Below are positions 1-7,783 of a stretch of DNA of 9,504 nucleotides, one piece after another (within the stretch, counting starts at the first letter, position 1; the number at the start of each line of letters is the position of its first letter). The translations under genes and the position numbers were made by a program. This DNA is from Acidimicrobiia bacterium (GTDB lineage Bacteria; Actinomycetota; Acidimicrobiia; Acidimicrobiales; Ilumatobacteraceae). Location: positions 1 through 9,504 of the forward strand of contig RGSV01000032.1 in NCBI GenBank assembly GCA_010025655.1, read 5' to 3'. The notes beneath the pieces were generated by a model that was not told where the DNA came from, made no database searches, and saw only the letters and a list, made by a program, of their open reading frames with translations.

Positions 1-1685
1 GTATCGGGCGGCACGACGCCACCAGTTACGTCACCCGACGCGCACAGAAGCGTGCCGGCAATCGGTGCGGTTGGCGCCGACCCCATGTTTGCGATGCAGA
101 TCACACTGGGCGCCCCGGCCACTGAGCGACGAAACGCGACGACTCCATTGACGCACTGCTCGCGCATCCACTCGAAGTCACCGTGTTGAAGCGCGGGCTG
201 CGCCCGACGAACTGCGGTGGCCGTACGCACACGTTGCAATGACGACGTAGCGACGGCTTCTTGCGACTCGATACTCAGCCTCGCCCATGCTGCAGGTTGC
301 GAGAGCCACGGTTTCGCACCGCCATCGGGACCAAAACCCAGGCTCACCCCCGACGCGCGCCACGGCATCGGCACTCGGCAACCGTCACGACCAAGGTGCT
401 CACCCTTCGTGCGGTGGAAGTGCGGGTCTTCGCGTTCGGCATCGTCGAGGTCAATCACTTCCTCAAGACCGAGTTCTTGACCATTGAAGAGATACGTAGT
501 GCCCGGCAAAGCAAGAATCGTGTGCATCGCAGCAAGCGCTCGCACGCGACCGAGTTTGAGGTGCTCGGGCGACGCAACCTCGCGGTGCACGACGCGACCG
601 CCATATCGAGTGGGTGAGCGTCGCACGTCATGGTTCTCGGTCACCCAGGTGGTCGGAGCTCCGACAAGAGCATCAGCGGCCATCGATGAGTCGATGATGT
701 CGCGCCATTTGTCGCCATTCCACTCAGCTGTCAGCAGGTCGAAGTTGAAACCGGTGTGCAGTTCGTCGGCGCGCAGATACCTCGCCCGCTTCTCGGGGGT
801 ATCCAACCACGCTTCGGCAACAAAGACCCGCGGCGGGTCGTACGAGTCGGCAATCTTTCGCCAGCGTCGATAGATCTCGTGTACTTCGGGCTGATCAAAA
901 TACGGTCTGGCGTGCGGGTCGAGCAGGGCCGGGTCGTTGCTGTCGAGCACGTCGGGATACCCGCGTTGCTTGATCATGCCCTGTGCCACATCGATGCGAA
1001 TGCCATCGACCCCGCGGTCAAACCAGAACCGCAGCGTGTCGTCGAACTCACGCACGATGTCGGGGTGATCCCAGTTCACATCGGGTTGATGCGTATCGAA
1101 GAGATGCAGATACCACCAACCGCTCGGCGATCCAGCCGAGACGCTCGCATCGCCAACCAATGTTGAGCGGCCATCAGGGGCAATCCACAGCTGCGTCCAT
1201 GCCAAGCCGCCAAAGATCGACTGCCAGTTGTTCGGCGGTAGCTCACCATTGGCACCACGACCGCGTACGCAGTGATAGCGCGCCCACGCTGGTGAACCGG
1301 GCAACGTGGCGAGAGCTTCGACAAAGAACCGGTGTTTGCTGCTCGAGTGGTTGGGCACGATGTCGAGAATCACCCGAATGCCGCGGGCGTGGGCTTCGCG
1401 AATGAACGACTCGGCGTCAGCCAATGTGCCGAACATCGGGTCAATGTCGCGATAGTCAGAGACGTCGTATCCTCCGTCGCACTGCGGACTCGGGAAAAAC
1501 GGGCTGAACCAGACGGCGTCGATGCCGAGCGCACGCAGATAATCGAGGCGTGCTCGCGCACCCGACAAGTCTCCGATGCCGTCACCGTTGCCGTCGGCAA
1601 ATGACTTCGGATAAATCTGATACACGACCGCACGGCGCCACCAGTCATCGCCCTTGAGATGCGCGTTCGATTTGATGTTGGTCAT
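1..1685 (-). CDS. GH13 alpha-glucosidase (AglA / oligo-1,6-glucosidase type), 3' end cut by window edge
   Basis: Translating the minus strand from the ATG at 1685 gives an uninterrupted frame of 561 codons to the window edge. The start reads MTNIKSNAH and is followed by the typical alpha-glucosidase opening WWRRAVVYQIYPKSF (residues 15-29). The four GH13 regions are present: DIVPNH (108-113), GIRIDVAQ with the nucleophile Asp232, VAEAW with the acid/base Glu291, and ENHDVRRSPTRYG with Asp353. The pattern WQSIFGGLAW (154-163) is also typical of actinobacterial AglA-like enzymes (GH13_30/23). The enzyme should release glucose from the non-reducing end of malto- or isomalto-oligosaccharides. No signal peptide is seen, so it acts in the cytoplasm. 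The C-terminal beta domain is nearly finished at the edge (...GGVVPPDT), so probably only a few residues are missing. The start lies 17 bases after the amylase stop with only a weak Shine-Dalgarno. The exact linkage preference cannot be read from sequence. Confidence 0.93.
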   Translation of the reverse strand, partial: MTNIKSNAHLKGDDWWRRAVVYQIYPKSFADGNGDGIGDLSGARARLDYLRALGIDAVWFSPFFPSPQCDGGYDVSDYRDIDPMFGTLADAESFIREAHARGIRVILDIVPNHSSSKHRFFVEALATLPGSPAWARYHCVRGRGANGELPPNNWQSIFGGLAWTQLWIAPDGRSTLVGDASVSAGSPSGWWYLHLFDTHQPDVNWDHPDIVREFDDTLRFWFDRGVDGIRIDVAQGMIKQRGYPDVLDSNDPALLDPHARPYFDQPEVHEIYRRWRKIADSYDPPRVFVAEAWLDTPEKRARYLRADELHTGFNFDLLTAEWNGDKWRDIIDSSMAADALVGAPTTWVTENHDVRRSPTRYGGRVVHREVASPEHLKLGRVRALAAMHTILALPGTTYLFNGQELGLEEVIDLDDAEREDPHFHRTKGEHLGRDGCRVPMPWRASGVSLGFGPDGGAKPWLSQPAAWARLSIESQEAVATSSLQRVRTATAVRRAQPALQHGDFEWMREQCVNGVVAFRRSVAGAPSVICIANMGSAPTAPIAGTLLCASGDVTGGVVPPD

Positions 1686-1702
1686 GTTGGGACTCGTGCT
1701 TG

Positions 1703-3772
1703 TTACTTCGTGTTGGTGAACGTGGCGATGCCGCTCGGCACCAAGGTGCCGTCGGCAAAGCGCGACACTGCGACGATACGTGATGTCGAGCCGGTAGGCA
1801 GTGCATTGGGGTCGACGAATGCACGGTACGGGAACGAATCGTCTACCGCCACGCGTCGCCAGCCGGTGCCGTTATCGATGAGAAACGACACTTCTTGCGG
1901 GCTCTCGCTGGTTTCCGCCGACAGCAACCACAACTCGCTGAAGTCGTCGGGTGCAGCAGAAACGACTGGCGGCTGTTTGGCGAGTGGGAATTTTGCCTCG
2001 GCCCGCAGGATGGCCGCCGACAGTGGCGGAACCTCGACGCTCACGAAACCATCGGCGTCAGAATTCGTCGACTCAACACCACCCCAGACCGCAGTGAAGG
2101 TGGCAGAAGGTGTGGATGTTGCGAACTCGAGCAGGCGCGACTCGGTCGAATTGTTGAAGATGGTCACATACTCGCGCTGATCAGCCATGTCGAAGCGACT
2201 GATGGCCATTGCGCCGTCGTTGCGGTCACGCGGCAATGTGGCGCCTCGCCACAACACAGACCACTGCTTACGCAACGCCGCCAACTCGCGCAGGTGTTGC
2301 CCGACGGGATGATTCTTCACATCGAATGACGACCCGGCGCCAATCGGCGCACTGCCAACCCGTTCTTGCGTCTGCCACGCTGAGACTTGCGTGGCGAAGA
2401 GATCGTGCCGCGCTTCTTTGTCGCCACCAATGCCGATCATGCCGAACTCGTCGCCGTAGTAGATGACGGGGGCACCACGCAGCAGATACAGCAGGCTGTG
2501 CCCGAGATTGACTCGCGCCAGCAGCTCATCACCCTCGGCACCCGACTGCGCCTTGATCATCATCGCGGTGCGACCCGTGTCGTGATTGCCAATGAACGTG
2601 CCTGGTGTTGGCGCACGCCCGTCGGACATGCGTGAGTAATCGTCATCTTCGAGACGAAGCATCACCCCACCAGCGCCTTGCGTTCCACCGGCGTAGCGGG
2701 CAATCACATCAAACAGTGGGAAGTCGAGTTGGTTCGGCAGACCCCAGACGCGTTGGTATTTGCTTTGTTCGATGGGCTCGGTGATCCAGGTTTCGCCGAA
2801 GATCTCGAAGTCGTCGATGCCGGCTGATTTCGCTGCAGCGAGTATCTGAGGAATCCATCGGTTGTAAAAGTCTTTGTCGACGTGGCGTGCCGTATCGATG
2901 CGAAAACCGTCGAACTTGAAGCGCGTGATCCACGAACCAAATACCTCAGCGAGACCTTCAACCACCTCGGGCTTCTCGGTATAGAGATCGTCGAGCCCCG
3001 AGAAATCGCCCTGCTCGATGCAGGCCGTGCTACACCCACCCCAGTTGATGTCACCACGGTTGTGGTAGTTCGCTACGTCATTCATCCACGCCGGCTTCTT
3101 CAGATCTTTCTCTGCGTCAAGCACGAACGCTTCGTACGGTGGCGCAGGTTCTTCGACGAAACCGCTACCGACGAGTCGCACCAGATCGCCGGTGTGATTA
3201 ACCACTACGTCGAGATACACCTTCATCCCCAATGAGTGAGCGCAGTCAACGAATGTCTTCAGTTCGTCCTCGGTGCCAAAGCGTGGGTCGACGGTGGTGA
3301 AGTCGACCCCCCAATACCCGTGATACGCAGCGCTATCGCCCTGCACGGTGCGTTGCACGACGAGTGGGGTGATCCAGATGCCCGTGAACCCGAGGTCGGC
3401 GAGTCGTTGCAAGCCGCGTTCAGGGTCGGTGCAGCCGCCGGTCAGGCCTTTCAGGTCACCTCCGTGAAAGAACCCAATGTCGGTCGGATCGAACCCCGTC
3501 ACCGAACGTGGGCCCGTGAGAAAGCCGCTGTCATTCGCCGGGTCACCGTTGGCGTAGCGATCTGTCATCACGAAGTAAATGACTCGCGACCCAAAGTCGG
3601 AGTACACGATTGGCGCAGCCAGCGATTCGATGAGTGCGGCCTCATCCAGCGTGGTGGCAGTCGAGATCTCTTGTGAGCTCTCGGCGGACTCTTCGCTTGC
3701 TTCGTTTGCTGCGCAGGCAGCAACGAGCATCGACGCAGCAACCAACACACCGACTCGCGTAAAGCGATTCAC
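1703..3772 (-). CDS. GH13 alpha-amylase, secreted lipoprotein
   Basis: This 689-residue enzyme should cut internal alpha-1,4 bonds of starch or glycogen-like glucans at the cell surface. It opens with a lipoprotein signal: MNRFTR, a hydrophobic stretch and the lipobox VAAC with Cys20 as lipid-anchor site. An acidic, Ser/Glu-rich linker (about 21-48) follows. The GH13 barrel starts near VIYFVMTDRY (64-73). It has DVVVNH (188-193), GFRIDTARH with nucleophile Asp293, IFGETW with acid/base Glu327, and GNHDTGR with Asp398. A beta-sandwich domain C spans about 510-592, and an Ig/Fn3-like C-terminal domain spans about 600-689. The start is GTG, directly after the malK TAG stop with no base between. 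This start is preferred because it gives a complete signal peptide, and GAGG lies 11 bases upstream. Lipidation and exact glucan substrate are inferred. The gene feeds oligosaccharides to the transporter encoded upstream. Confidence 0.93.
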   Translation of the reverse strand: MNRFTRVGVLVAASMLVAACAANEASEESAESSQEISTATTLDEAALIESLAAPIVYSDFGSRVIYFVMTDRYANGDPANDSGFLTGPRSVTGFDPTDIGFFHGGDLKGLTGGCTDPERGLQRLADLGFTGIWITPLVVQRTVQGDSAAYHGYWGVDFTTVDPRFGTEDELKTFVDCAHSLGMKVYLDVVVNHTGDLVRLVGSGFVEEPAPPYEAFVLDAEKDLKKPAWMNDVANYHNRGDINWGGCSTACIEQGDFSGLDDLYTEKPEVVEGLAEVFGSWITRFKFDGFRIDTARHVDKDFYNRWIPQILAAAKSAGIDDFEIFGETWITEPIEQSKYQRVWGLPNQLDFPLFDVIARYAGGTQGAGGVMLRLEDDDYSRMSDGRAPTPGTFIGNHDTGRTAMMIKAQSGAEGDELLARVNLGHSLLYLLRGAPVIYYGDEFGMIGIGGDKEARHDLFATQVSAWQTQERVGSAPIGAGSSFDVKNHPVGQHLRELAALRKQWSVLWRGATLPRDRNDGAMAISRFDMADQREYVTIFNNSTESRLLEFATSTPSATFTAVWGGVESTNSDADGFVSVEVPPLSAAILRAEAKFPLAKQPPVVSAAPDDFSELWLLSAETSESPQEVSFLIDNGTGWRRVAVDDSFPYRAFVDPNALPTGSTSRIVAVSRFADGTLVPSGIATFTNTK

Positions 3773-5002
3773 CTAGCGAAGTGCCTCGCCAGAATCCGCA
3801 TCAAAGAAGTGGATGTTCGCCGTGTCGATAGTGATGCGCACATCGGTGTTCAACTTGAGTGGCAGTCTGGGTGGGAAGATCGCCACCAAGTTCGTTACGA
3901 AACTGCTGGCCGCCTCAGTGTGCAGGTCTTCGGGGCGTGGTGCAGGCGCACCCTTCGCAGGTTTGGCGTTGGTCGTCGTGTCATCTGGCGCCTTTGGTTG
4001 CGTCGCAACTGCCACCTTGGTGGCATCGATGTTCAGATAGCCCATCTGTGACGACCCGAGTGCCTCCATCAGCCCGAGGCGACCGACCACCGAAGGCCAG
4101 CCGGGCTTCGCCTCAGCAGCGTGCACATCTTCGGCCCGAATACCGACCACGATCTTTCGCCCGGCGTATTGCGAGAGTCGCGGGTAGCGCCAGTCGCGAT
4201 CTTTGGCCAGCGGAAACCGAGCCCCTGCCAGAGTCAACGCGAGATAGTCACCATCTTTTTCGACGGTCGCTTCGAACATGTTCATCGGCGGTGTGCCAAT
4301 GAAGCCAGCGACGAAAATGTTCGCGGGCGCGTCGTACAACACCTGTGGTTCGGCCACCTGCTGCAAGACACCCATGCTCATCACTGCGACACGGTCGCCC
4401 ATCGTCATCGCTTCGACCTGGTCGTGAGTGACGTAAATCGTCGTGGTGCCAAGTTGCTTCTGCAGGTTGGCGATTTCGGCACGCATTTGCACACGCAACT
4501 TGGCGTCGAGGTTCGAGAGCGGCTCGTCCATCAAGAACACCTTGGGCTCGCGCACAATGGCTCGGCCCATCGCCACGCGTTGCCGCTGACCACCCGAGAG
4601 TTCCTTTGGCCGACGGTTGAGATATGGCACGAGATCGAGCATCGTCGCCGCCCATTCAACTTGCTTATTGATTTTTTCTTTCGGTTCTTTGCGCAGTCGC
4701 AGACCGAAGGCGATGTTGTCGGCGACCGAGAGGTGTGGGTAGAGCGCATAGTTCTGAAACACCATGGCGATGTCTCGATCTTTCGAACTGAGATTGTTGA
4801 CCACCGTGTCGCCGATCGACACGGTGCCACTCGAGATGGCTTCGAGTCCGGCGACCATGCGCAGTGCGGTGGTCTTGCCACAGCCCGACGGGCCGACCAA
4901 GACGAGAAATTCTCCGTCACGCACTTCGAGTGACATGTTCGACACGGCCTTGACGCCGTTGTCGAATACCTTGTCGACGTTTTCAAACTTCACCTGTGCC
5001 AT
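3773..5002 (-). CDS. malK: Maltodextrin-type ABC transporter ATPase (MalK/MsmX/UgpC family)
   Basis: This 409-residue ATPase powers carbohydrate import as a cytoplasmic homodimer bound to MalF and MalG. All nucleotide-binding elements are present: Walker [10 protein letters not shown] (37-45), Q-loop Gln83, signature LSGGQ (135-139), Walker B VFLMDE with Glu160, D-loop SNLD, and the switch histidine in VTHDQ (His193). The helical-domain segment [10 protein letters not shown] is typical of the sugar importers. The C-terminal TOBE/OB regulatory domain (about 235-409) has the hallmark VVGIRAED (285-292). It also carries an Ala/Pro/Thr-rich insert at about 329-364. The ATG at 5002 has AAAGGA eight bases upstream. 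The gene sits between two glycosidase genes of the same operon, so the ATPase is probably dedicated to this importer, although MsmX-type ATPases can serve several. The symbol is given by family and context. Confidence 0.95.
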   Translation of the reverse strand: MAQVKFENVDKVFDNGVKAVSNMSLEVRDGEFLVLVGPSGCGKTTALRMVAGLEAISSGTVSIGDTVVNNLSSKDRDIAMVFQNYALYPHLSVADNIAFGLRLRKEPKEKINKQVEWAATMLDLVPYLNRRPKELSGGQRQRVAMGRAIVREPKVFLMDEPLSNLDAKLRVQMRAEIANLQKQLGTTTIYVTHDQVEAMTMGDRVAVMSMGVLQQVAEPQVLYDAPANIFVAGFIGTPPMNMFEATVEKDGDYLALTLAGARFPLAKDRDWRYPRLSQYAGRKIVVGIRAEDVHAAEAKPGWPSVVGRLGLMEALGSSQMGYLNIDATKVAVATQPKAPDDTTTNAKPAKGAPAPRPEDLHTEAASSFVTNLVAIFPPRLPLKLNTDVRITIDTANIHFFDADSGEALR

Positions 5003-5009
5003 GGTTGGG

Positions 5010-5045
5010 TTCCTTTCTGCTTACACCTGTTGCTCTGCTTACACC
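5010..5045 (-). repeat. Imperfect 18-bp tandem duplication at the glycosidase/malK junction
   Basis: Two adjacent 18-base units on the minus strand (5028-5045 and 5010-5027) share an identical 11-base core GGTGTAAGCAG and then diverge. The first core contains the TAA stop of the cyclomaltodextrinase-type gene. Because the unit is a multiple of three, the second core supplies another TAA in the same frame. The second unit runs into the malK ribosome binding site. Confidence 0.7.
5011..5016 (-). promoter_or_regulatory. Shine-Dalgarno of malK
   Basis: The minus strand reads AAAGGA eight bases before the malK ATG. It lies in the second copy of an imperfect 18-bp tandem repeat and differs there from the first copy, so the site is unique to the second copy. 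Confidence 0.7.
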
Positions 5046-6895
5046 AGTTTCCAGACATGAAATGCGGGGCCGCTCGCCGGCAACACCAGACGGTTTTCGA
5101 CGAGTTGCGGTGCGACACCAAGCAGGGTGTCGACGCGCGAGCACTGCAACGATTCAACGGGCAACTGCACGGCAGCATGCGTAGCGCGAGCCGCGCAACA
5201 CAACAAACGATCGGTTGCTGTCTCGCGCAAGTACACCACTACATCCGGCCCGACGTGCAGCCATTGCATCGAGCCATGTGCAAGTGCATCACTGCCACGA
5301 CGCAGCCGAATGCACTCTCGATACCAGCCGAGCAGAGTGGTATCCCACTCTGCTTCGCGATCCCATGGCATCGGTCGGCGCGAATCTTCGCCGCAGGTGA
5401 CGCCACCGATTCCCAATTCGTCGCCCATCCACACCATCGGCACGCCGGGCAGGGTCATCTGCAGCCCAACTCCCACTTTGGTGCGCTCACGGTCACCCGT
5501 AAGCGCGTTGAAGCGCGGCGTGTCGTGGCTGTCGAGAATCAACCACGAGCGCAAGACAGCGTCGTAGGGAACCCCGGCCGTGAACGCTCGCATCGCCGCC
5601 ACCATCGCCATGCCATCTCGTTGCGGCACACCGAACGGTGTGCCAAAGAAGTTGTCGGGGAAACCCGCGGGCAGCGTCTCACCGCGCAGCCAGCCCCACA
5701 CGGGGCGAGTGAATGCCGAATACGCCATGATGCCGTGCCAACCACCGCGCACCATGTCGGCACGCGGGTCAGGAAAGTGCTCGCCCACCACGTAGGTATC
5801 GGGCTGCTTTTGCTGACATGCCGCAACGAACTCATTTGACACGTCGTGCGACACGTCGTGCGCACCACGTCGACCTGCCATATTTGCCACGTCGATGCGC
5901 CATCCATCAAGACCGATCTCGCTATCAAGCCAGCGTTTGGCGATTGAATCGGCGGCTGCATACATGCGCTGACGCAACTTTTGGCTGGCGAAATTCAGCT
6001 TGATCAGCGACGACACGCCGAGCCACGTCGCCGGCTTCTCCCCTTCTGGAGTTTGCTCAAAATAAAAGTATTCGCGCTCGGGTGCCGCCTTGTCGCCAAC
6101 GGCATGCTCATACCAAGCGTGCGACGCACCGCAGTGGTTGAGCGTTAAGTCGCCGAGCACCCGCATATTCCACGCGTGGGCTTGTTTTGACATCGCCGCG
6201 AAACCCGCATCGCCACCGAGCAGCGGGTCGATTTCATCGAACGTCTCGGCGTCATAACGGTGTGCGCTGCGGGCCGTGAACATTGGCGTGAAGTACACCA
6301 CGTTGGCCCCAAGTTGTGCCACGTGGTCGAGATGCTCGGCGGCACCGTACAGATCGCCGCCGAAAAGTTCGCTGCTCCAGTCAGGGCCTTGTGGCAGCGT
6401 GCCCCACTCGCGGCGCCGCGCCCACGACGGCGTCGACACCTCGAGACCGCTCGTTGCAAATCGATCGGGGAAGATTTGATACACCACCGAACTTGTCGGC
6501 CACTCGGGGTAGGTGATGTCGCAGCGAACGACAAAGTCGTCAGCATCTGGCGTGTCGTAGGTGTGCACGCCGGTGGCATTGAGCCACCGTGTTTCGCCAC
6601 TCGCCATTGCCAAGACGAATCGGTACGACACGACGGGGTTGGTCAGCGGCAGAGTTGCCGACCACCACGACATCGCCGAATTGCCTGGGGTGGCGGTGCC
6701 GGAAGACTGCTCGTCGTCTCGCGCAAGTGACTGGTAACCCTGCTCGCCATCGTGGGTGTATCGCACCGCAGCATGCTGAAGCCCCGCTGAGTTGGGCACC
6801 CGCAATCGCACTCGTGCGACGCCGCCCACCCGCCAATCGACTCGATCGACGAAGAGCGCCGAGCCGTCGTGGTGCGGGGCCGCAACGAGGTTCAT
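5039..6895 (-). CDS. GH13 cyclomaltodextrinase / neopullulanase-type glycosidase, cytoplasmic
   Basis: This is a 618-residue enzyme with an N-terminal beta-sandwich (about 1-125, CBM34-like) ahead of the GH13 barrel. The barrel opens with VVYQIFPDRF (137-146), typical of the cyclomaltodextrinase, maltogenic amylase and neopullulanase group. Catalytic regions are DLTLNH (249-254), GWRIDVANM with nucleophile Asp335, VVGEHF with acid/base Glu372, and LDSHDTPRF with Asp458. The SHDTPRF form and the DVAN motif support this group over ordinary alpha-amylases. There is no signal peptide, so it should act on imported maltodextrins or cyclodextrins inside the cell. Its ATG overlaps the malG stop as ATGA, which suggests translational coupling, and it ends 36 bases before malK. 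A perfect 12-bp tandem repeat encodes HDVSHDVS just after the nucleophile. The precise substrate (cyclodextrin, pullulan or maltodextrin) cannot be told from sequence. Confidence 0.92.
   Translation of the reverse strand: MNLVAAPHHDGSALFVDRVDWRVGGVARVRLRVPNSAGLQHAAVRYTHDGEQGYQSLARDDEQSSGTATPGNSAMSWWSATLPLTNPVVSYRFVLAMASGETRWLNATGVHTYDTPDADDFVVRCDITYPEWPTSSVVYQIFPDRFATSGLEVSTPSWARRREWGTLPQGPDWSSELFGGDLYGAAEHLDHVAQLGANVVYFTPMFTARSAHRYDAETFDEIDPLLGGDAGFAAMSKQAHAWNMRVLGDLTLNHCGASHAWYEHAVGDKAAPEREYFYFEQTPEGEKPATWLGVSSLIKLNFASQKLRQRMYAAADSIAKRWLDSEIGLDGWRIDVANMAGRRGAHDVSHDVSNEFVAACQQKQPDTYVVGEHFPDPRADMVRGGWHGIMAYSAFTRPVWGWLRGETLPAGFPDNFFGTPFGVPQRDGMAMVAAMRAFTAGVPYDAVLRSWLILDSHDTPRFNALTGDRERTKVGVGLQMTLPGVPMVWMGDELGIGGVTCGEDSRRPMPWDREAEWDTTLLGWYRECIRLRRGSDALAHGSMQWLHVGPDVVVYLRETATDRLLCCAARATHAAVQLPVESLQCSRVDTLLGVAPQLVENRLVLPASGPAFHVWKLV
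5838..5861 (-). repeat. Perfect 12-bp tandem duplication inside the cyclomaltodextrinase-type gene
   Basis: The 12-base unit GACACGTCGTGC (plus-strand reading) occurs twice without a gap. It is in frame and encodes HDVS-HDVS, residues 346-353, shortly after the catalytic nucleophile Asp335. Confidence 0.85.
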
Positions 6896-7764
6896 CCCTT
6901 TACCGAACCTTGCGTGAGGCCAGCGATGATGTATTTCTGCACGAAGATGAAACCGATGATTGCGGGTATCTGCGCAATCAACACGCCGGCCGCAAATGAA
7001 CCCCAGTTTTCTTCAAAATTGGTGCTGATGTAGGCCTGCAAACCGAGCGGCAGCGTGAAGTTGTCGACGGTCTCGAGCAACACGCTTGCCGTCATGAATT
7101 CATTCAACGTTCCGACGAAGGCAAACATGCCGACTACCGACAACACCGGCACGGCGAGCGGCAAAATGACGCCCCAGAAGATCTGCGCGGGTGTCGCCCC
7201 GTCGACGCGTGCTGACTCATCGAGTTCGCTCGGAATCGAATCGAAGAATCCCTTCATCAGCCAAAGGTTGATACTCATCGCGCCCGAGAGATAGACGAGC
7301 AGAAGCGCGGTCAACTTGTTCAGGCCGAGGGCGGGTACGACCTCACCAGTGCGTAAAACGATGAGATAAATCGCAACGAGGTTGAGCAGGCCAGGGAACA
7401 TCTGAATGAGCAGGAGAAACAACATTCCCATGCGCCGACCGCGGAAGCGAAAGCGACTGAACGCATATGCCGAGAGTGCGCCGATGAACACCGTAAAGAA
7501 TGCGTTCAATACCGCGATGATCACCGACGCGCGAAACCAGCGCACAAAGAACACTTCTGCTCCACCTTCTTTTTGCACGAAGAGTCCTTTGAAGTTCTCG
7601 AGCGTGAACGAGCGCGGAAGTAACGAAGTGCCCGACAACGTCTGGTCGGCATTGAAGGCTGCGGTGATTACGTAGAGCGGCGGAAACACCGCAAGGGCAA
7701 TCGCCACCCACAAGATGAGGTGGCGCCACCAGTCGTCACCGCGGCGCTGGGTGGGGTCGCTCAT
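6892..7764 (-). CDS. malG: Maltodextrin ABC transporter permease MalG
   Basis: This 290-residue inner-membrane permease pairs with MalF to form the translocation path. About six membrane segments can be read, near residues 15-35, 80-103, 113-137, 151-171, 201-219 and 258-277. The EAA loop that docks onto the ATPase is at about 183-203 and reads ESARVDGA...VILPL, with the conserved Asp-Gly-Ala. The C-terminal end GLTQGSVKG closely resembles the end of classical MalG proteins, whose tail reaches into the MalK dimer. The ATG at 7764 is preceded by AGGAG with 8-base spacing, and malF ends 19 bases upstream. The stop overlaps the start of the next glycosidase gene by four bases (ATGA). Length and topology are normal for the family. 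Confidence 0.95.
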   Translation of the reverse strand: MSDPTQRRGDDWWRHLILWVAIALAVFPPLYVITAAFNADQTLSGTSLLPRSFTLENFKGLFVQKEGGAEVFFVRWFRASVIIAVLNAFFTVFIGALSAYAFSRFRFRGRRMGMLFLLLIQMFPGLLNLVAIYLIVLRTGEVVPALGLNKLTALLLVYLSGAMSINLWLMKGFFDSIPSELDESARVDGATPAQIFWGVILPLAVPVLSVVGMFAFVGTLNEFMTASVLLETVDNFTLPLGLQAYISTNFEENWGSFAAGVLIAQIPAIIGFIFVQKYIIAGLTQGSVKG

Positions 7765-7772
7765 GCCGTGTG

Positions 7773-7777
7773 CTCCT
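7773..7777 (-). promoter_or_regulatory. Shine-Dalgarno of malG
   Basis: The minus strand reads AGGAG eight bases before the malG ATG, in the 19-base gap after malF. It is the best ribosome binding site in the window. Confidence 0.75.
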
Positions 7778-7783
7778 GGTCGC

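Noticed and set aside
484..1604. Several short plus-strand frames in the left part
   Set aside because: They overlap the continuous minus-strand alpha-glucosidase frame with all GH13 motifs and have no recognisable domains of their own.
1..1685. Non-coding DNA or a pseudogene at the left end
   Set aside because: The minus-strand frame is open throughout and its catalytic residues are intact. It only lacks its stop because the window ends.
1975..4225. Shared peptide FPLAK in the amylase C-terminus and the MalK regulatory domain
   Set aside because: It is only five residues, encoded by different codons and without flanking similarity, so it is best taken as chance.
4121..4933. Long plus-strand open frame opposite malK
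   Set aside because: It lies fully antisense to a gene with every ABC ATPase motif. Its translation is rich in His and Arg and resembles no known family. It is a shadow of G+C-rich codon use.
5030..5839. Long plus-strand open frame opposite the cyclomaltodextrinase-type gene
   Set aside because: It is antisense to a clear GH13 gene, has low-complexity His/Arg-rich translation and no sensible context, so it is a shadow frame.
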